The notes beneath the pieces were generated by a model that was not told the origin of the DNA, made no database searches, and saw nothing but the letters and a program-made list of their open reading frames with translations. This document shows positions 50,501-58,738 of a stretch of 64,000 nucleotides of DNA, one piece after another (within the stretch, counting starts at the first letter, position 1; each line of letters starts with the position of its first letter). Made by a program: the position numbers and the translations under genes. The stretch is taken from the NCBI GenBank assembly GCA_017562135.1, contig QEYB01000150.1:124001-188000 (forward strand), read 5' to 3'. Source of the DNA: Dipylidium caninum (Eukaryota > Platyhelminthes > Cestoda > Cyclophyllidea > Dipylidiidae).

Positions 50501-51363
50501 AATTTCGGTTGCGGAATGAAAACTACCCATGTTGAATGACGCTACTCAGTTCGTCTTATTTCCAGACCCACTTGGTCTGCTCCCTTTACCATATTATTTG
50601 GGTGCAGAGTCATTTGCGTAGCCCAGACAGATGTTTACAACACCAAAGTGAAGAAAATTAAGTTTAACGACTTTATCTCTCTTATTTCCCTATTATGACT
50701 CTTGTTTTAATGTCACCCACAGTGACCTGGTGAGCGGCGTACATTACGCTTATACTACGGCTAATTTCGTGTTTCGTGTTGAAAATAAATCCCTAAACTT
50801 TAATTGTCACCATTCACATTTTTTTCGTCGGTTCTGCTCGGGCCCACATCTAATCCTGAGTTGTCTTAACGTCAAGCCTGGAGAGTGAAGTTCGGATGAT
50901 AATCACATGCCATCGCAATAGAATTCATGTCGTCTTGAAGTGGGGAGGGAAATGGAAGACATTTTTCTTCTCTTACCTACCTCTGGTGATGTTTGGCACA
51001 CATTAAGTCCACGCAAAATGGATGTCGAGCACGATAATTCGGAGAGCATAGAGCTAGAGTGTGGTGTGAACTGCCACATCATAGTCGAATTGAGTTGACT
51101 GTGGTAGGCTCATCACATCCCCGAATGATGTCAGCTGGGCATAGCGGATTCCTCCTAATTCTTCAATTTTCGCTTCAGTCTTTGAAGGAATTGTTACAAA
51201 GAAGGCATGTGACAGTCCTATTTGAATGCCATGGTAACCGAGACATTTTGTTCTCATTTAGGTGAACGAGGTGTCCGCGAAGGGTCGGACGTGTCGTGAG
51301 GTCGTCGCATTAATTCGACGGTCTAGCCCTGTGTTAGACCTCTTTGTTCATCGACGTCGTTGA
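17409..51363 (+). CDS. GRIP: GRIP-like seven-PDZ scaffold protein
   Basis: Homologue of glutamate receptor-interacting protein, a cytoplasmic scaffold that in animals binds receptors, Eph/ephrin proteins and motor cargo through tandem PDZ domains. Sixteen exon blocks over 34 kb join in phase to 1,310 codons plus stop if a 55-base intron inside the 44044-44435 block is removed. All seven PDZ domains are present in GRIP order, with carboxylate-binding loops LGITVSG, FGITVRC, LGANLV, FGFALQ, LGINLQ, WGVVIS and FGIGLS. The PDZ4-PDZ5 junction carries VIPSSGVFDV, nearly identical to vertebrate GRIP (VIPSSGTFHV). Between PDZ5 and PDZ6 lie acidic, proline-rich and Gln-rich runs. A long linker precedes PDZ7, and the protein ends soon after PDZ7, whereas human GRIP1 has a further tail. 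No obvious AATAAA follows within about 1 kb. Confidence 0.9.
17575..21174. other. First intron of the GRIP-like gene (3.6 kb)
   Basis: No convincing exon. A (TA) run lies near 18870. A 22-bp tandem duplication at 21064-21107 sits about 70 bases before the acceptor. Confidence 0.45.
21064..21107. repeat. 22-bp tandem duplication
   Basis: Two adjacent copies of TGGTTTATTAARTAAGACGT plus TT, differing at one base (A versus G). It lies in the polypyrimidine/branch-point neighbourhood upstream of the PDZ1 exon. Confidence 0.85.
21175..21310 (+). CDS. GRIP: GRIP-like exon 2: PDZ1, first half
   Basis: Acceptor GCATAG, donor AA|GTGAGT. Encodes SVEVTLHKQKHANLGITVSG and GYPPRITMIKPGSIADK. This matches GRIP PDZ1 (LGLTVSGGIDKDGKPRV). 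An ATG at 21180 is an alternative start if exon 1 is not used. Confidence 0.9.
21430..21575 (+). CDS. GRIP: GRIP-like exon 3: PDZ1, second half
   Basis: Acceptor TTGACAG, donor TTTG|GTAGGT. Encodes VNDVIKSINGTATANLTYEQ and TTIRLGLEYAL, the second half of a PDZ fold with the usual helix 2 and last strand. Confidence 0.92.
21576..23517. other. GRIP-like intron 3
   Basis: 1.9 kb without a recognisable exon, RNA gene or repeat family. Confidence 0.45.
23518..23668 (+). CDS. GRIP: GRIP-like exon 4: PDZ2, first half
   Basis: Acceptor TTTTTTTACAG, donor ACCT|GTGAGT. Encodes HAFIHLEPVNESFGITVRCG then FPLTICRIRPRSCADL, matching the GRIP PDZ2 layout (FGFVIRGG...VVITCVRPGGPAD). Confidence 0.9.
23784..23932 (+). 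CDS. GRIP: GRIP-like exon 5: PDZ2, second half
   Basis: Acceptor TTTGGTAG, donor GGGG|GTAAGG. Encodes NGCLKPGDRILAIDGVQTCG and SLFIEYDVADV. Vertebrate GRIP has IKPGDRLLSVDGIRLLG and LLIEYDVSVMD at the same places. Confidence 0.93.
24174..24327 (+). CDS. GRIP: GRIP-like exon 6: PDZ3, first half
   Basis: Acceptor ATGTTTAG. The donor is AG|GCAATT, a GC-AG intron, because the join ADR|CGALQVGD restores the GRIP consensus ADRCGALHVGD. Encodes FEIEIEKLPSERLGANLV and LLISHIRDGSIADR. Confidence 0.88.
24440..24585 (+). CDS. GRIP: GRIP-like exon 7: PDZ3, second half
   Basis: Acceptor TGTGTCTAG, donor GTCG|GTTAGT. Encodes CGALQVGDIIESINGRNANE and SIKLHILPCPDV. GRIP PDZ3 ends VKLEILPHH. Confidence 0.93.
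24586..30790. other. GRIP-like intron 7 (6.2 kb)
   Basis: The largest intron. Overlapping open frames around 25580-26310 on both strands lack family motifs. A C9 run lies at 26877-26885 and a short CA-rich stretch at 28640-28670. Vertebrate GRIP has a long PDZ3-PDZ4 linker, so small missed exons are possible, though phases already match without them. Confidence 0.45.
30791..31040 (+). CDS. GRIP: GRIP-like exon 8: PDZ4, first half
   Basis: Acceptor TTTTTTACAG, donor TTCA|GTGAGT. After a short linker comes EEVEVVLEAVP, then a Gly/Ser/Arg insert (GESRRRTGGQ), then FGFALQ, FPIIANVIPGGPAF. The insert between the first strand and the binding loop is longer than in vertebrate GRIP PDZ4. Confidence 0.88.
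31041..34392. other. GRIP-like intron 8 (3.4 kb)
   Basis: No exon or RNA gene recognised. A GTAG repeat run lies near 32500. Confidence 0.45.
34393..34625 (+). CDS. GRIP: GRIP-like exon 9: end of PDZ4 and start of PDZ5
   Basis: Acceptor TGTTTACAG, donor CAAG|GTCTGT. Encodes SGVIQAGDSLLAIQGDSPLG, then YTVAENVIPSSGVFDVRIIK and SLGINLQ. The VIPSSG junction is a near-identical GRIP signature and fixes the identity of the gene. Confidence 0.95.
34626..36637. other. GRIP-like intron 9 (2 kb)
   Basis: No exon or RNA gene recognised. The open frames around 34830-35360 overlap on both strands and have no family motifs. Confidence 0.45.
36638..37234 (+). CDS. GRIP: GRIP-like exon 10: end of PDZ5 and acidic/Pro/Gln linker
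   Basis: Acceptor CGAATGTAG, donor TCTG|GTGAGT. Starts ASRKSRPGEPLLISKVIPG (GRIP: SSRKPGDPLVIS), then CGSISPGDILLAVNGVSLEA and IVTLRIQKPDEEA. The linker has an acidic run, a proline motif PPPPRPPRR that fits an SH3 ligand, and a Gln run near 37122. Confidence 0.93.
37235..41998. other. GRIP-like intron 10 (4.8 kb)
   Basis: No exon recognised. Contains a TGTC/TATG simple-repeat zone at about 38005-38110 and a 13-base G run at 40246-40258. Confidence 0.45.
41999..42372 (+). CDS. GRIP: GRIP-like exon 11: PDZ6
   Basis: Acceptor TTTGCCATCCAG, donor GGCACT|GTAAGT. A whole PDZ domain in one exon: LFELHKVRLT, WGVVISGTDD, VYIDSLTPGKPAALSGLLRP, GDRILAVNGLD, EQVTLYIAREK. GRIP PDZ6 has LGITISGTEE and IGDRILAINS at the same places. 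Confidence 0.94.
42891..43083 (+). CDS. GRIP: GRIP-like exon 12: linker
   Basis: Acceptor CTTCTGTAG, donor TCCCC|GTGAGT. Open throughout in the phase set by exon 11: FNQSFDDERIRPSPRNVATK and onward, a Ser/Thr/Lys-rich linker. No domain. Confidence 0.75.
43843..43876. repeat. 17-bp tandem duplication in an intron
   Basis: TTTTTGAATAGGATTTA followed directly by TTTTTGAATAGAATTTA, one mismatch, in the intron before the frame-conflict exon. Confidence 0.8.
44044..44435 (+). CDS. GRIP: GRIP-like exon 13 block, with a frame conflict
   Basis: Acceptor GTTCAAG, donor CAAAG|GTGAGG. The phase from exon 12 gives SGYFDDYGSNFQSSAYRK and QTVDAYLPKEE, then a His-rich run and a stop at 44412-44414. The frame that joins exon 14 gives SSTLNLDDIACPGCREAVVN, resembling LEDLETCGQSGILREL of vertebrate GRIP. 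Removing 44186-44240 (GTCTAT...CAGCAG, 55 bases, CAT-rich) restores one frame across the block. An indel in the CAT repeat is the other explanation. Confidence 0.75.
44436..47157. other. GRIP-like intron after exon 13 (2.7 kb)
   Basis: No exon or RNA gene recognised. A G-rich tract lies at about 44875-44915 and a C-rich tract at about 46595-46660. Confidence 0.45.
47158..47652 (+). CDS. GRIP: GRIP-like exon 14: linker before PDZ7
   Basis: Acceptor GACTCTAG, donor CCCAG|GTAAGT. Continues NQQR with LLTEQRLDRSHATRRRERLR, probably helical and basic, then a Ser-rich region (ASSISSSSTASRSVAFSASE). The helical part sits where vertebrate GRIP has ELEEKADRRVSLRNM. Confidence 0.88.
47653..49448. other. 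GRIP-like intron before PDZ7 (1.8 kb)
   Basis: No exon or RNA gene recognised. Confidence 0.45.
49449..49752 (+). CDS. GRIP: GRIP-like exon 15: PDZ7, first part
   Basis: Acceptor CTTCGCAG, donor CTCAAG|GTCAGA. A basic, Asn/Arg-rich lead, then WIRLVKPNPVDSFGIGLSKG, RGIYVSAIRPGSIADTSGLL and YDRILK. GRIP PDZ7 has KGVYVKNIRP and KPYDRLLQVN. Confidence 0.93.
49753..51261. other. GRIP-like last intron (1.5 kb)
   Basis: Splits PDZ7. An open frame at about 49921-50367 lies in it but lacks family motifs. Nothing else recognised. Confidence 0.45.
51262..51363 (+). CDS. GRIP: GRIP-like exon 16: end of PDZ7 and stop
   Basis: Acceptor CTCATTTAG. Encodes VNEVSAKGRTCREVVALIRR, SSPVLDLFVHRRR, stop. It matches the end of GRIP PDZ7 ([21 protein letters not shown]...LDLVISR). 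The protein ends here, so the C-terminal tail of vertebrate GRIP is absent. Confidence 0.92.
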   Translation: MNEVSAKGRTCREVVALIRRSSPVLDLFVHRRR

Positions 51364-54300
51364 AACAATTCCGCCTTATAAATACATCTCTTCTTATGCC
51401 CTCTTTCTTCATTTCTCCTGCCCTCCTTCCTTTCGTCGCCTCGCACTCAGTTAAACAGACACACCGAAAAGCAGAACGACAGATGAACAAGCACAAACTA
51501 GCTCAAACTATTCATTCCTTTACTCTGGTTTACAACCCAAGCGCCTTTCCCAGTCCGTATTGTAGTCTTTCATTGGGACTCTCAACCGCCTTTATCTCAA
51601 CCTCCTTCTCCACCAGCAGCTCCTATCTACCCCTCACCCATTGCTCTCTCACCCTCCCACACCCTAACCCTCTTCCCTAGTTGACCAATACAGTGGCCTT
51701 AGTAGACAAGTGACAAGGTTTACACCTAAACCTAGATGTTGTGCCTCCTTCCCTTTCACACCCACCCTGTCTCCTTTCCTCTGCCTTCCTGCCTCTTCCT
51801 GTCTCTGTTCCAACCCTCGGCCTCCTGGTCGCCTTTGCGAAAAGCACATGTGCCTCGTGACGGATTAATCAGCTCTCCCGATTAACGAAGCGGCCCCAGC
51901 TACCATCAAACCTACTGAAGACGCATTTATCTATGTTACCGATGTGTGGATTCTAAATCGATGCCTTTATACCGGGAAAAAGGGCTCGGAGCAACTTTCC
52001 TTCTGAGTCCTCGTTTATTGCTCCTTCAGGTTGTGGGTGAGTGGGAAGAATCCTTCTCACCCGGTTACAAGATGATTCTTAGAGAGGGGCGAGGGGAGGG
52101 TATGTGTGTGCAAATGTTCTGTGCTGAATAGAGTCGACTTTTTGAGTAGGCGTCCCTTTATCCACCAATCCCAATGATTAGGCCACAACCGATGAGCGTG
52201 AAGCTCTAGCTTACAGAAGGAGTCATCATCCCACGAGGCTCTTTGTATCCGCAGTTAGTTTATAATGACGATTCATTTCTCATCGTCTCCAGAAGGTTAA
52301 ACGATATTCCGCAGTAAAAGTGGTTGTTGCCTTGACGACATTTCGGAGGAGAAAGAGCCACCACTCGTGTCTAATTCATCCGTCAAGCCTATCTGGCCCT
52401 GTTAGGTGATGGAGAGAGATCAACATTCGGAGCATACTTGTGGTTTAGCCGATTCCAGCTTCACCGCGAGGTCGTTCATCGTCGCTTGGCGACTAGCTCG
52501 TAGTCCAAACGGGATGAAACCTGATTGCCTTTTCCATTACGTATATACAGATGCCGCGGTAAATAATATGTGTTCTTTAATAAGACCTGACGCTAACAAT
52601 GTTTAGGAATGAACATTATTTGAAGTGAATTTAGAAGGTGTAGAGCACCATTGTCTGGCCTTTCGCCTCGAGTACAATGTGGTGACAGAAAATAGGGAAG
52701 TAGAGCGATTGTAAGGGTCAATCGTAGATGCCACGGTAATGCGTGAACAAGGTCCGACTTCACGATGTTAACGATTGGCGCACCCTCATGTGAGGAATCC
52801 TTGGACTTCCAACCCTTCCCCATGCGACTACACGTCGGGTACATTGTTAAAGCGGACAGAACACAGTGGCACCGATTGCTATCGATTGGTCTGGTCTGAC
52901 GTGTGTGTGCTTGTCTTTTTCTCTGCATGCCATGTTAACGCGCGCCTCGGTGCCTCTTTTTCTGCCTTTCTTACGGCCGTAGGCATTTGTACGGTTCTAT
53001 TGCCACAACTTGTCACCACTAGCTTTCCCCATTCAATAATAATCTCCTTTGTTATACCCGATATTTATGTATTATTCACAAATGGTGACTTACATTGCAT
53101 AAACAGCTAATTTCGCGTCAAGGTGACAAATGTTTTATAAATATTTGGTTTTACAAACAAAACAACCAAGATCATGAAAGAAATAAGTAACGCTCATCAT
53201 GGAGGCTGGGAAATCGTACGTTTGAAGAGATTACCAGTCTTTAATGTAGTCTTTGTAAAAGGCTTCAAATCAGTGGTATATCGAGCGTCTAGAAGCGCGC
53301 CACAAGCTTAACAGAAGTTGGTAGGTGTTTCCAAAGGCTTCTTCCACGAAGAAAGCAAGAAAATTCGTTGCGTACAAACTAGGAGGCAGGATTTGAAATA
53401 TTACCTCTGAGGGGACCCACTTACATTTTTCAGCCCCGTTGATTGATAAGTCTCTCATCTCATCTATAACTAATCGACTTAATGAAAGTAGGTTGATCAT
53501 ACAGCACGCGGAGGACCGATAAATGTTGGAAATGTAACATTCGATGGGCATGGCAATGATTTCCACGCAAGCCATCCCAAAACAATCGGCATAGATGGCG
53601 GCACCATTATCTAGTATCCCCCTTGAGCAGTTCAGTTAGACCAGGCTTTTCTCGATCTGGTTTATGAACTTATGTCAAAGAATGCCGTTCAAAGGTTTGC
53701 TAGATATCATTTACCATTTGCTGTTCAACTCACAATGGCAACCGAGAAATGTTGCAAAGTCATGACCTAAGGATAATTTATGAGAATAAAAGTTATCCTT
53801 TATAAAAGTTATCCAAGCGGGACACCGCCAACTAAAATAAAATCGTAATCTACACCCAGTTTTTTGACAACTAAAAGAAAGAGCAATTAGACTATCCCTA
53901 AATAACACTTTGGTTAAGTAAAAGACCATGTCTGTAACTCATTCTTACAGACCAAACGAAAAGACGCGCAGGAGTTCACATACTCTGCAACGAGACTATT
54001 TTCTTGTGGTCGTCTCTTTGCTGATATATGCAGTCTGGGCAATGACTTCTAGCACTTTACGGTTGAGGAAACAGATTTACGAATCCATGTGCGAAATTAA
54101 CTTCTCAAGATAAAATCCGTATTCGTCAAACTACATTGCAAGAATACTATTGGAGAAACATTTCTGTCTCGGGGATGCCCTGATGCCATGGTTATGTGAG
54201 CTTAATATCTATAAAGGCATGGAAAGTAGAGGTTAGGTGGGAGCCTAAAAGAGGTTGCAGATTGTACCATAAACTATAAAGAGGTTTTGATCAAAATTTG

Positions 54301-54539
54301 GGATTTTACCGAGTTCCCTTAATAAATAGTATAATTCGAAAGTTCCTAGTTCATTTGAGCGTAATCGTTGTCACTGCATTTAAACTATTCCAGTCAAAAG
54401 TCCCCAGATGCACTTGCGCCATAAAGGCTTTAATATTAGCGATAAAACTCATATGACAAAAATTACAATCAACCAATTGATAAAGGCATATAGAATAAAT
54501 TGTTCGTGTACCGCGTAGTATAATTTTCACTCCTTCGTG
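51364..54539. other. 3' flank of the GRIP-like gene and intergenic region
   Basis: Begins with a strongly pyrimidine-biased stretch at about 51400-51830 (long CT/CCT runs), probably 3' UTR. A near-repeat of ATAAAAGTTATCC occurs twice around 53785-53815. No other gene recognised. Confidence 0.5.
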
Positions 54540-54668
54540 ATGGGGTCGTACTACTCTCACGTTTGGGAAACCTACAAAGATCCGGACTCAGTACCCAATG
54601 TTACAAAGCCACCCATCCACGACCCTTTAAAAGGGTTTCCAGAGGGTCGAAAAAAGCGAGAAATTATC
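54540..54668 (+). CDS. NDUFB7: NDUFB7 exon 1
   Basis: 43 codons from MGSYYS through the conserved GFPEGRKKRE, ending in phase 0 at GTAAGC. The ATG chosen gives glycine at position 2. A GTG codon precedes it. Confidence 0.9.
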
Positions 54669-55327
54669 GTAAGCGGTTATGATAGAGCTTTGGTCGGCTT
54701 ACATGCTTTTCTGACCAAAAGCACTAAGGTGATAATGCAGTTGTTTTAAGAGTAGAATTCTTCAACTTCATAGGTTTTACATATCTCATTTGCGATTTTT
54801 TGTCCCTTTGTAACCTCATCTACATGAAGCCAAGTAATACCGTTTTTTACCTTTGTTTCTGCTTACTGAGATGAGCCTATGAGCTTTATGCAAAATCAAT
54901 TTATGATGTGAGCATACTGCGAAGTCGTGTTCTGACTCACGCTGCTCTATACCCCTGATTATGCTCCATGTCACTTTCCTTACTTTTAGTCCACTGTGCT
55001 AAGATCTAAATGCATTTAACTCGTAATTAACTTTTCAGTAGCTCTAACATTTACTGCTCAATGTTGTTGTCATGCTGTTATGTTGATTTTAAGTTAAGTG
55101 AGGAAGAAATGATCGCGGCTGGCCTTACGTCTAAGGAACGTGATTATTGTGCACCCATGCTGATAGCCTGGCGCAAATGCAAAGCTGAGAGGACGCTCTT
55201 CTTTCCTCTATTCTGCGCTCATTTCCGCCACGGATACCTCGAATGTCAAACACAGGACCAAATCATGCGCATGAAGGAGTACGAGAGGGAATATCGTCTT
55301 ATGAAAAAAGAACAAGCAGCCTCATAA
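54540..55327 (+). CDS. NDUFB7: NADH dehydrogenase 1 beta subcomplex subunit 7, two exons
   Basis: Accessory subunit of mitochondrial complex I, in the membrane arm on the intermembrane-space side. Exons 54540-54668 (donor ATC|GTAAGC) and 55094-55327 (acceptor TTTTAAG) give 120 residues, against about 137 in human. The CHCH domain shows twin CX9C motifs: cysteines at about residues 62 and 72, then 84 and 94. RDYCAPMLIAWRKC and QIMRMKEYEREYRLMKK match the family (RDYCAHHLIRLLKC, YVMRMKEFERERRL). With this acceptor the spacing from KKRE to RDYC equals the human one. The N-terminus MGSYYS keeps the MGxxxS myristoylation pattern, and mammalian NDUFB7 is known to be myristoylated. Tail to tail with the TMEM199-like gene. 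Confidence 0.93.
55094..55327 (+). CDS. NDUFB7: NDUFB7 exon 2
   Basis: Starts LSEEEMIAAG after an AAG acceptor in phase 0. Other upstream acceptors give stops or the wrong phase. Carries both CX9C motifs and ends EQAAS at TAA. Confidence 0.9.
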   Translation, partial: LSEEEMIAAGLTSKERDYCAPMLIAWRKCKAERTLFFPLFCAHFRHGYLECQTQDQIMRMKEYEREYRLMKKEQAAS

Positions 55328-55481
55328 TCTCGCTAATAGCCCAAAGTCCCAACCGATGTAATTAGTTTATAAGATAGAAAATCACAGACGAAACCTGGCT
55401 TCTGCGTTAATCAGCCCCGGGTTTGAGCCTTTTGCGGTCATTAGGAATGATGTTTAGTAAGAGACAGCAACGAAAACGGCA

Positions 55482-56126
55482 TTAATTGGACCTTTTTTTC
55501 TGCAAAAAAACCTGGTTCTCCTCACAGGCATCTACATTTTTGAGAAGAAAATATAGGTCAGCAATAAATACAATTAGAGCGACTGTGAAACCGCAAATGG
55601 TTCTCTGCACCGTAGTTGCATGGCTCTGCCCTGTAATATCGCACAAAAAATAGCCGAAGATGAAAGACCCGATAACGACGAGCAGAAAATTGAGGATCAT
55701 GAGGAGTTGGCGCTTAACGCATCGAACTTCGTTGAAGCGAGAGGTTCTAGGTCTGGCTACGAATCCAAGAGGTGTGAGGTTCTTGGTCATGCGAGCGTAA
55801 TCCGCGTTAGCCAACTTTTGGCTCAACCTTTCGATCCGTTGCTGGACGACGATGTCTCGTGGTGGAGTATAGGGCTCAGGAAGCAAAATTCCGGAAGCTC
55901 TCACAAGTTTCCACAGTGGGGGAAGGTTTGGAGAGCCAGAAGCAGCCATTTCCCTGTGGGCTTCCAGAATTTCTGAGAACTTGACAAATTTTGAGTCGGT
56001 GTGAATCTGTTCGAGTTTGAGTTTTATTTGAGGTGTAAGTTGTTTGTAGTCGATGGCCAGTTTTAAGAAAGAGGAAAGGCTCTCTGTGATGGGGAGGTTA
56101 ATATGGGCATAAGGGTCTTCTAACAT
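55482..56126 (-). CDS. TMEM199: TMEM199/Vma12-like V-ATPase assembly factor
   Basis: Single-exon frame of 214 residues (human TMEM199 is about 208). Vma12/TMEM199 acts in the ER to assemble the V0 sector of the proton pump. The family core is clear: LWKLVRASGILLPEPYTPPRD, then RIERLSQKLANADYARMTKN, beside human YLPEVVKPPR and KIQLANEEYKRITRN. Two hydrophobic segments follow: MILNFLLVVIGSFIFGYFL, then FTVALIVFIADLYFLL, a short hairpin as in the family. The C-terminal tail is lysine-rich (FLQKKRSN). The N-terminal half is divergent. The stop lies 154 bases from the NDUFB7 stop on the other strand, and no AATAAA is evident in that gap. Confidence 0.85.
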   Translation of the reverse strand: MLEDPYAHINLPITESLSSFLKLAIDYKQLTPQIKLKLEQIHTDSKFVKFSEILEAHREMAASGSPNLPPLWKLVRASGILLPEPYTPPRDIVVQQRIERLSQKLANADYARMTKNLTPLGFVARPRTSRFNEVRCVKRQLLMILNFLLVVIGSFIFGYFLCDITGQSHATTVQRTICGFTVALIVFIADLYFLLKNVDACEENQVFLQKKRSN

Positions 56127-58366
56127 TGCTTACGCGGAAGACAACAGTGGGTAGGCTACGCGGCTGCCGTCGGTTTAACCAAATTTAAATAGGCGGTGCT
56201 TAAATTAATTTTCACAACAAACTGGTGTTTTCTGTGAATCCTACATAAAACTAATTTTCATCGGGGGACACTCTGATTTTACATGTAAAACAAAAGTCCT
56301 TATTTGCCCATAAAGCCTTGCTTTTATTACTATTCTTCTGTTTTATTACATGCTTATAATATAATCACAATGAACACTTGGATATTTTGTATTCGCCACT
56401 GATGACCTCGAATTTGTCGCCTTGGCATGTCAATGCACTACGAGGGAAGGGCGCTTGGTTGCAATTCGTCAAATTTTTCAAAAGTCCAATCAACGAACCA
56501 TAGTATTCCACAACAGTTAAATGTATAAACGGAGAAAGTGCGCAAGCCTAACGGTTATAACTGAAGCAAGCCGCAGCTGCCACTGTTGTACGTCGGAATC
56601 GAAGTGTTTTGACCCGATTATTAAAACGAAGCAATTACTAATGATTAGTTGACTTCGTAGAACAGGAGCCCAGCCTATTTGATGTTGCATAACAGCCGAT
56701 TCGGCAATCGTAGGTTATGAGAGCAAAACATCTTCAACTTCTAAAGTGGACTAAGACTTTGCTTTCAGTATATCCCATATTTTCTTCTCATCCTGAGTTT
56801 ATGCTGGTTCTGACTTGTCCTTCTAGATCTTAACGCAACTCTGGATCTTTCGGCGTTGCGGCATTATATCTTGTCTGACTGGTGCAACTCATATCCTCTT
56901 GTAGCGGCAATAGGACCAATAGGCAATTGTAGATTCTTATAAACGTCTTTTAAATATTCTAACATTAAACCTGTTCCACATACAGACATATTACGAGTTA
57001 TGAATTCCTGAATTTGTGGTATACAGGACATTCATGATTATTTACTTCTTTGACCAAATTATAGGGTTATTATACGCTCACGGAATAGCTTACAGGAAAT
57101 TTAAACAATGAGCATCTCACTCCATGAATGAAAGGCGTCACGATCAATTAACATTCATAACCAAACTATAACTTGTATGTATTTCATAACCTTCAGAATG
57201 CATTGTAGTACTCCAATCATCTTATTAAGTGTTCCGTTTTGGCTACGGATCGTCGAATACTATTTTTTTTTGCCCAGTTATCAGCTAGTCTCTTACGTTG
57301 CGGAGGATTTGCGGTCTCCAATCACGACAAAATCACTTTTTGGAGAAATGGGGGTTGCAGGATTGTGCACTGCAAACATGTGAAAGAGTAACCATCGTTA
57401 CATTCAATTGTGTTCTTTGCCTGTTTTATCACGAGACGGAAAACCGTCATAAGCACATGACATACTTACATTACTTTTTTATGTTATATTTTCAATGTAA
57501 TCAAAGGAAGCGCGCGATAGCTGTTGTGAACCTACATAGGTCGTTGAGGTATAAGCCAAGTTTATTAAACGCTTTTTTGGGACTTCATATCCAGCAGCTT
57601 ATTTATGGCGTCTCAAAAGCCATCAAGATTAGTAAGATAGAGCAGTCGGGTGGCCAAAAGGCTAGATCATCTTGTGTACGTGGAACTCTTTTACGCAGAA
57701 GACTTTGTGTTATTTTAGTATCAGATGAATTTGAATAATAAACAACTAATGGACACTTGACAGGAAGCCGCGTATATTGCGGTACGATAGCAATATTGCA
57801 ATTAATAAATACTAATTAGTCAAGCAGTGCATACAACATTACGGTCAAACCGAATGATGACCAATTAGACATCTGAAAAATGAAGTATTAACGGCACAAT
57901 TTAAAGTATTAACAAATTAATAACCAGGAACAAAATGCTATTAATCAACCAATTAACCGCTGGTTAATTTGTACAACGTAAAAGTTTTTTTGCATGTGTT
58001 TATGACTGAGGTCTTCGCCAAGTCCCTCTCGTCGCCTCCAACGTTTGTTTTACCTTCTCGAAGATGAACCGCTCGACATGAGAGCCTGATGGCCGACAAA
58101 TTCTCCAGGAGAGGACTGATGTCTTACTGGTCCCAATTACTACGGGAAATCCCGGACACGTCTGTATGAATACTGCATTTCGACATCTTTCAGGGCCTGA
58201 GTGTTCTTTGACCCCAAATTCTTAGAATGTGCCATTCTTCGAAACAAATACACACCAACAATCAATTCGTGTTATCAGTTATTCTCCTTTTACATTTTTT
58301 GCCTATGTGCAAATTGCAAAATTCCAATGTTACTAAACAGGTCTTTGTTTCTCCAAATGCCCTGAG
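56127..58366. other. Intergenic region between the divergent TMEM199-like and PA-RING genes
   Basis: AT-rich. May contain the promoter of both genes and the signal-peptide exon of the ligase gene, which I could not place. A frame at 57298-57738 was considered and not accepted. Confidence 0.45.
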
Positions 58367-58738
58367 CCCCTGTGATACACTCGCTTCAGCTTTTGTTTAA
58401 CAATAAAACCCAGCTCGACTTTAAATCATACTCTTGGATAAAGGATGCGAGTACGAATCTATCGCAACTTAAATTTCCAAAAAAACAAAGACCCAGTGAA
58501 TTAGTTGTATTCGGTACCGACTTTTTCAATAACCAGGAATGCTCTTTGACGAATCTACCAATCCGGACAAATTCTTGGGTCGCACTAATTGATTTGACTG
58601 ACGATTGCTCTTCTACTGACGTTATTTTAAATATACTGAAGGCAGCTCAATCGATCAATAGTACTATGCGAGGTATCCTATTTTGCGTTGACGAGATTCC
58701 TATCACTCAAAGTCTGCAAACTATCGCTAATCGGTTTG
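58367..58738 (+). CDS. PA-RING ligase exon A: PA domain (5' edge uncertain)
   Basis: Open after a TGA at 58363-58365, with candidate acceptors at CCCTGAG (58366) and CTTCAG (58389). The donor is TTTG|GTGAGT. There is no in-frame ATG near the start, so an upstream exon must supply the signal peptide. Confidence 0.7.

Noticed and set aside
57298..57738. 146-codon + strand frame with AATAAA close to its stop
   Set aside because: The C-terminal half looks somewhat protein-like, but no family, start context or splice structure supports it.
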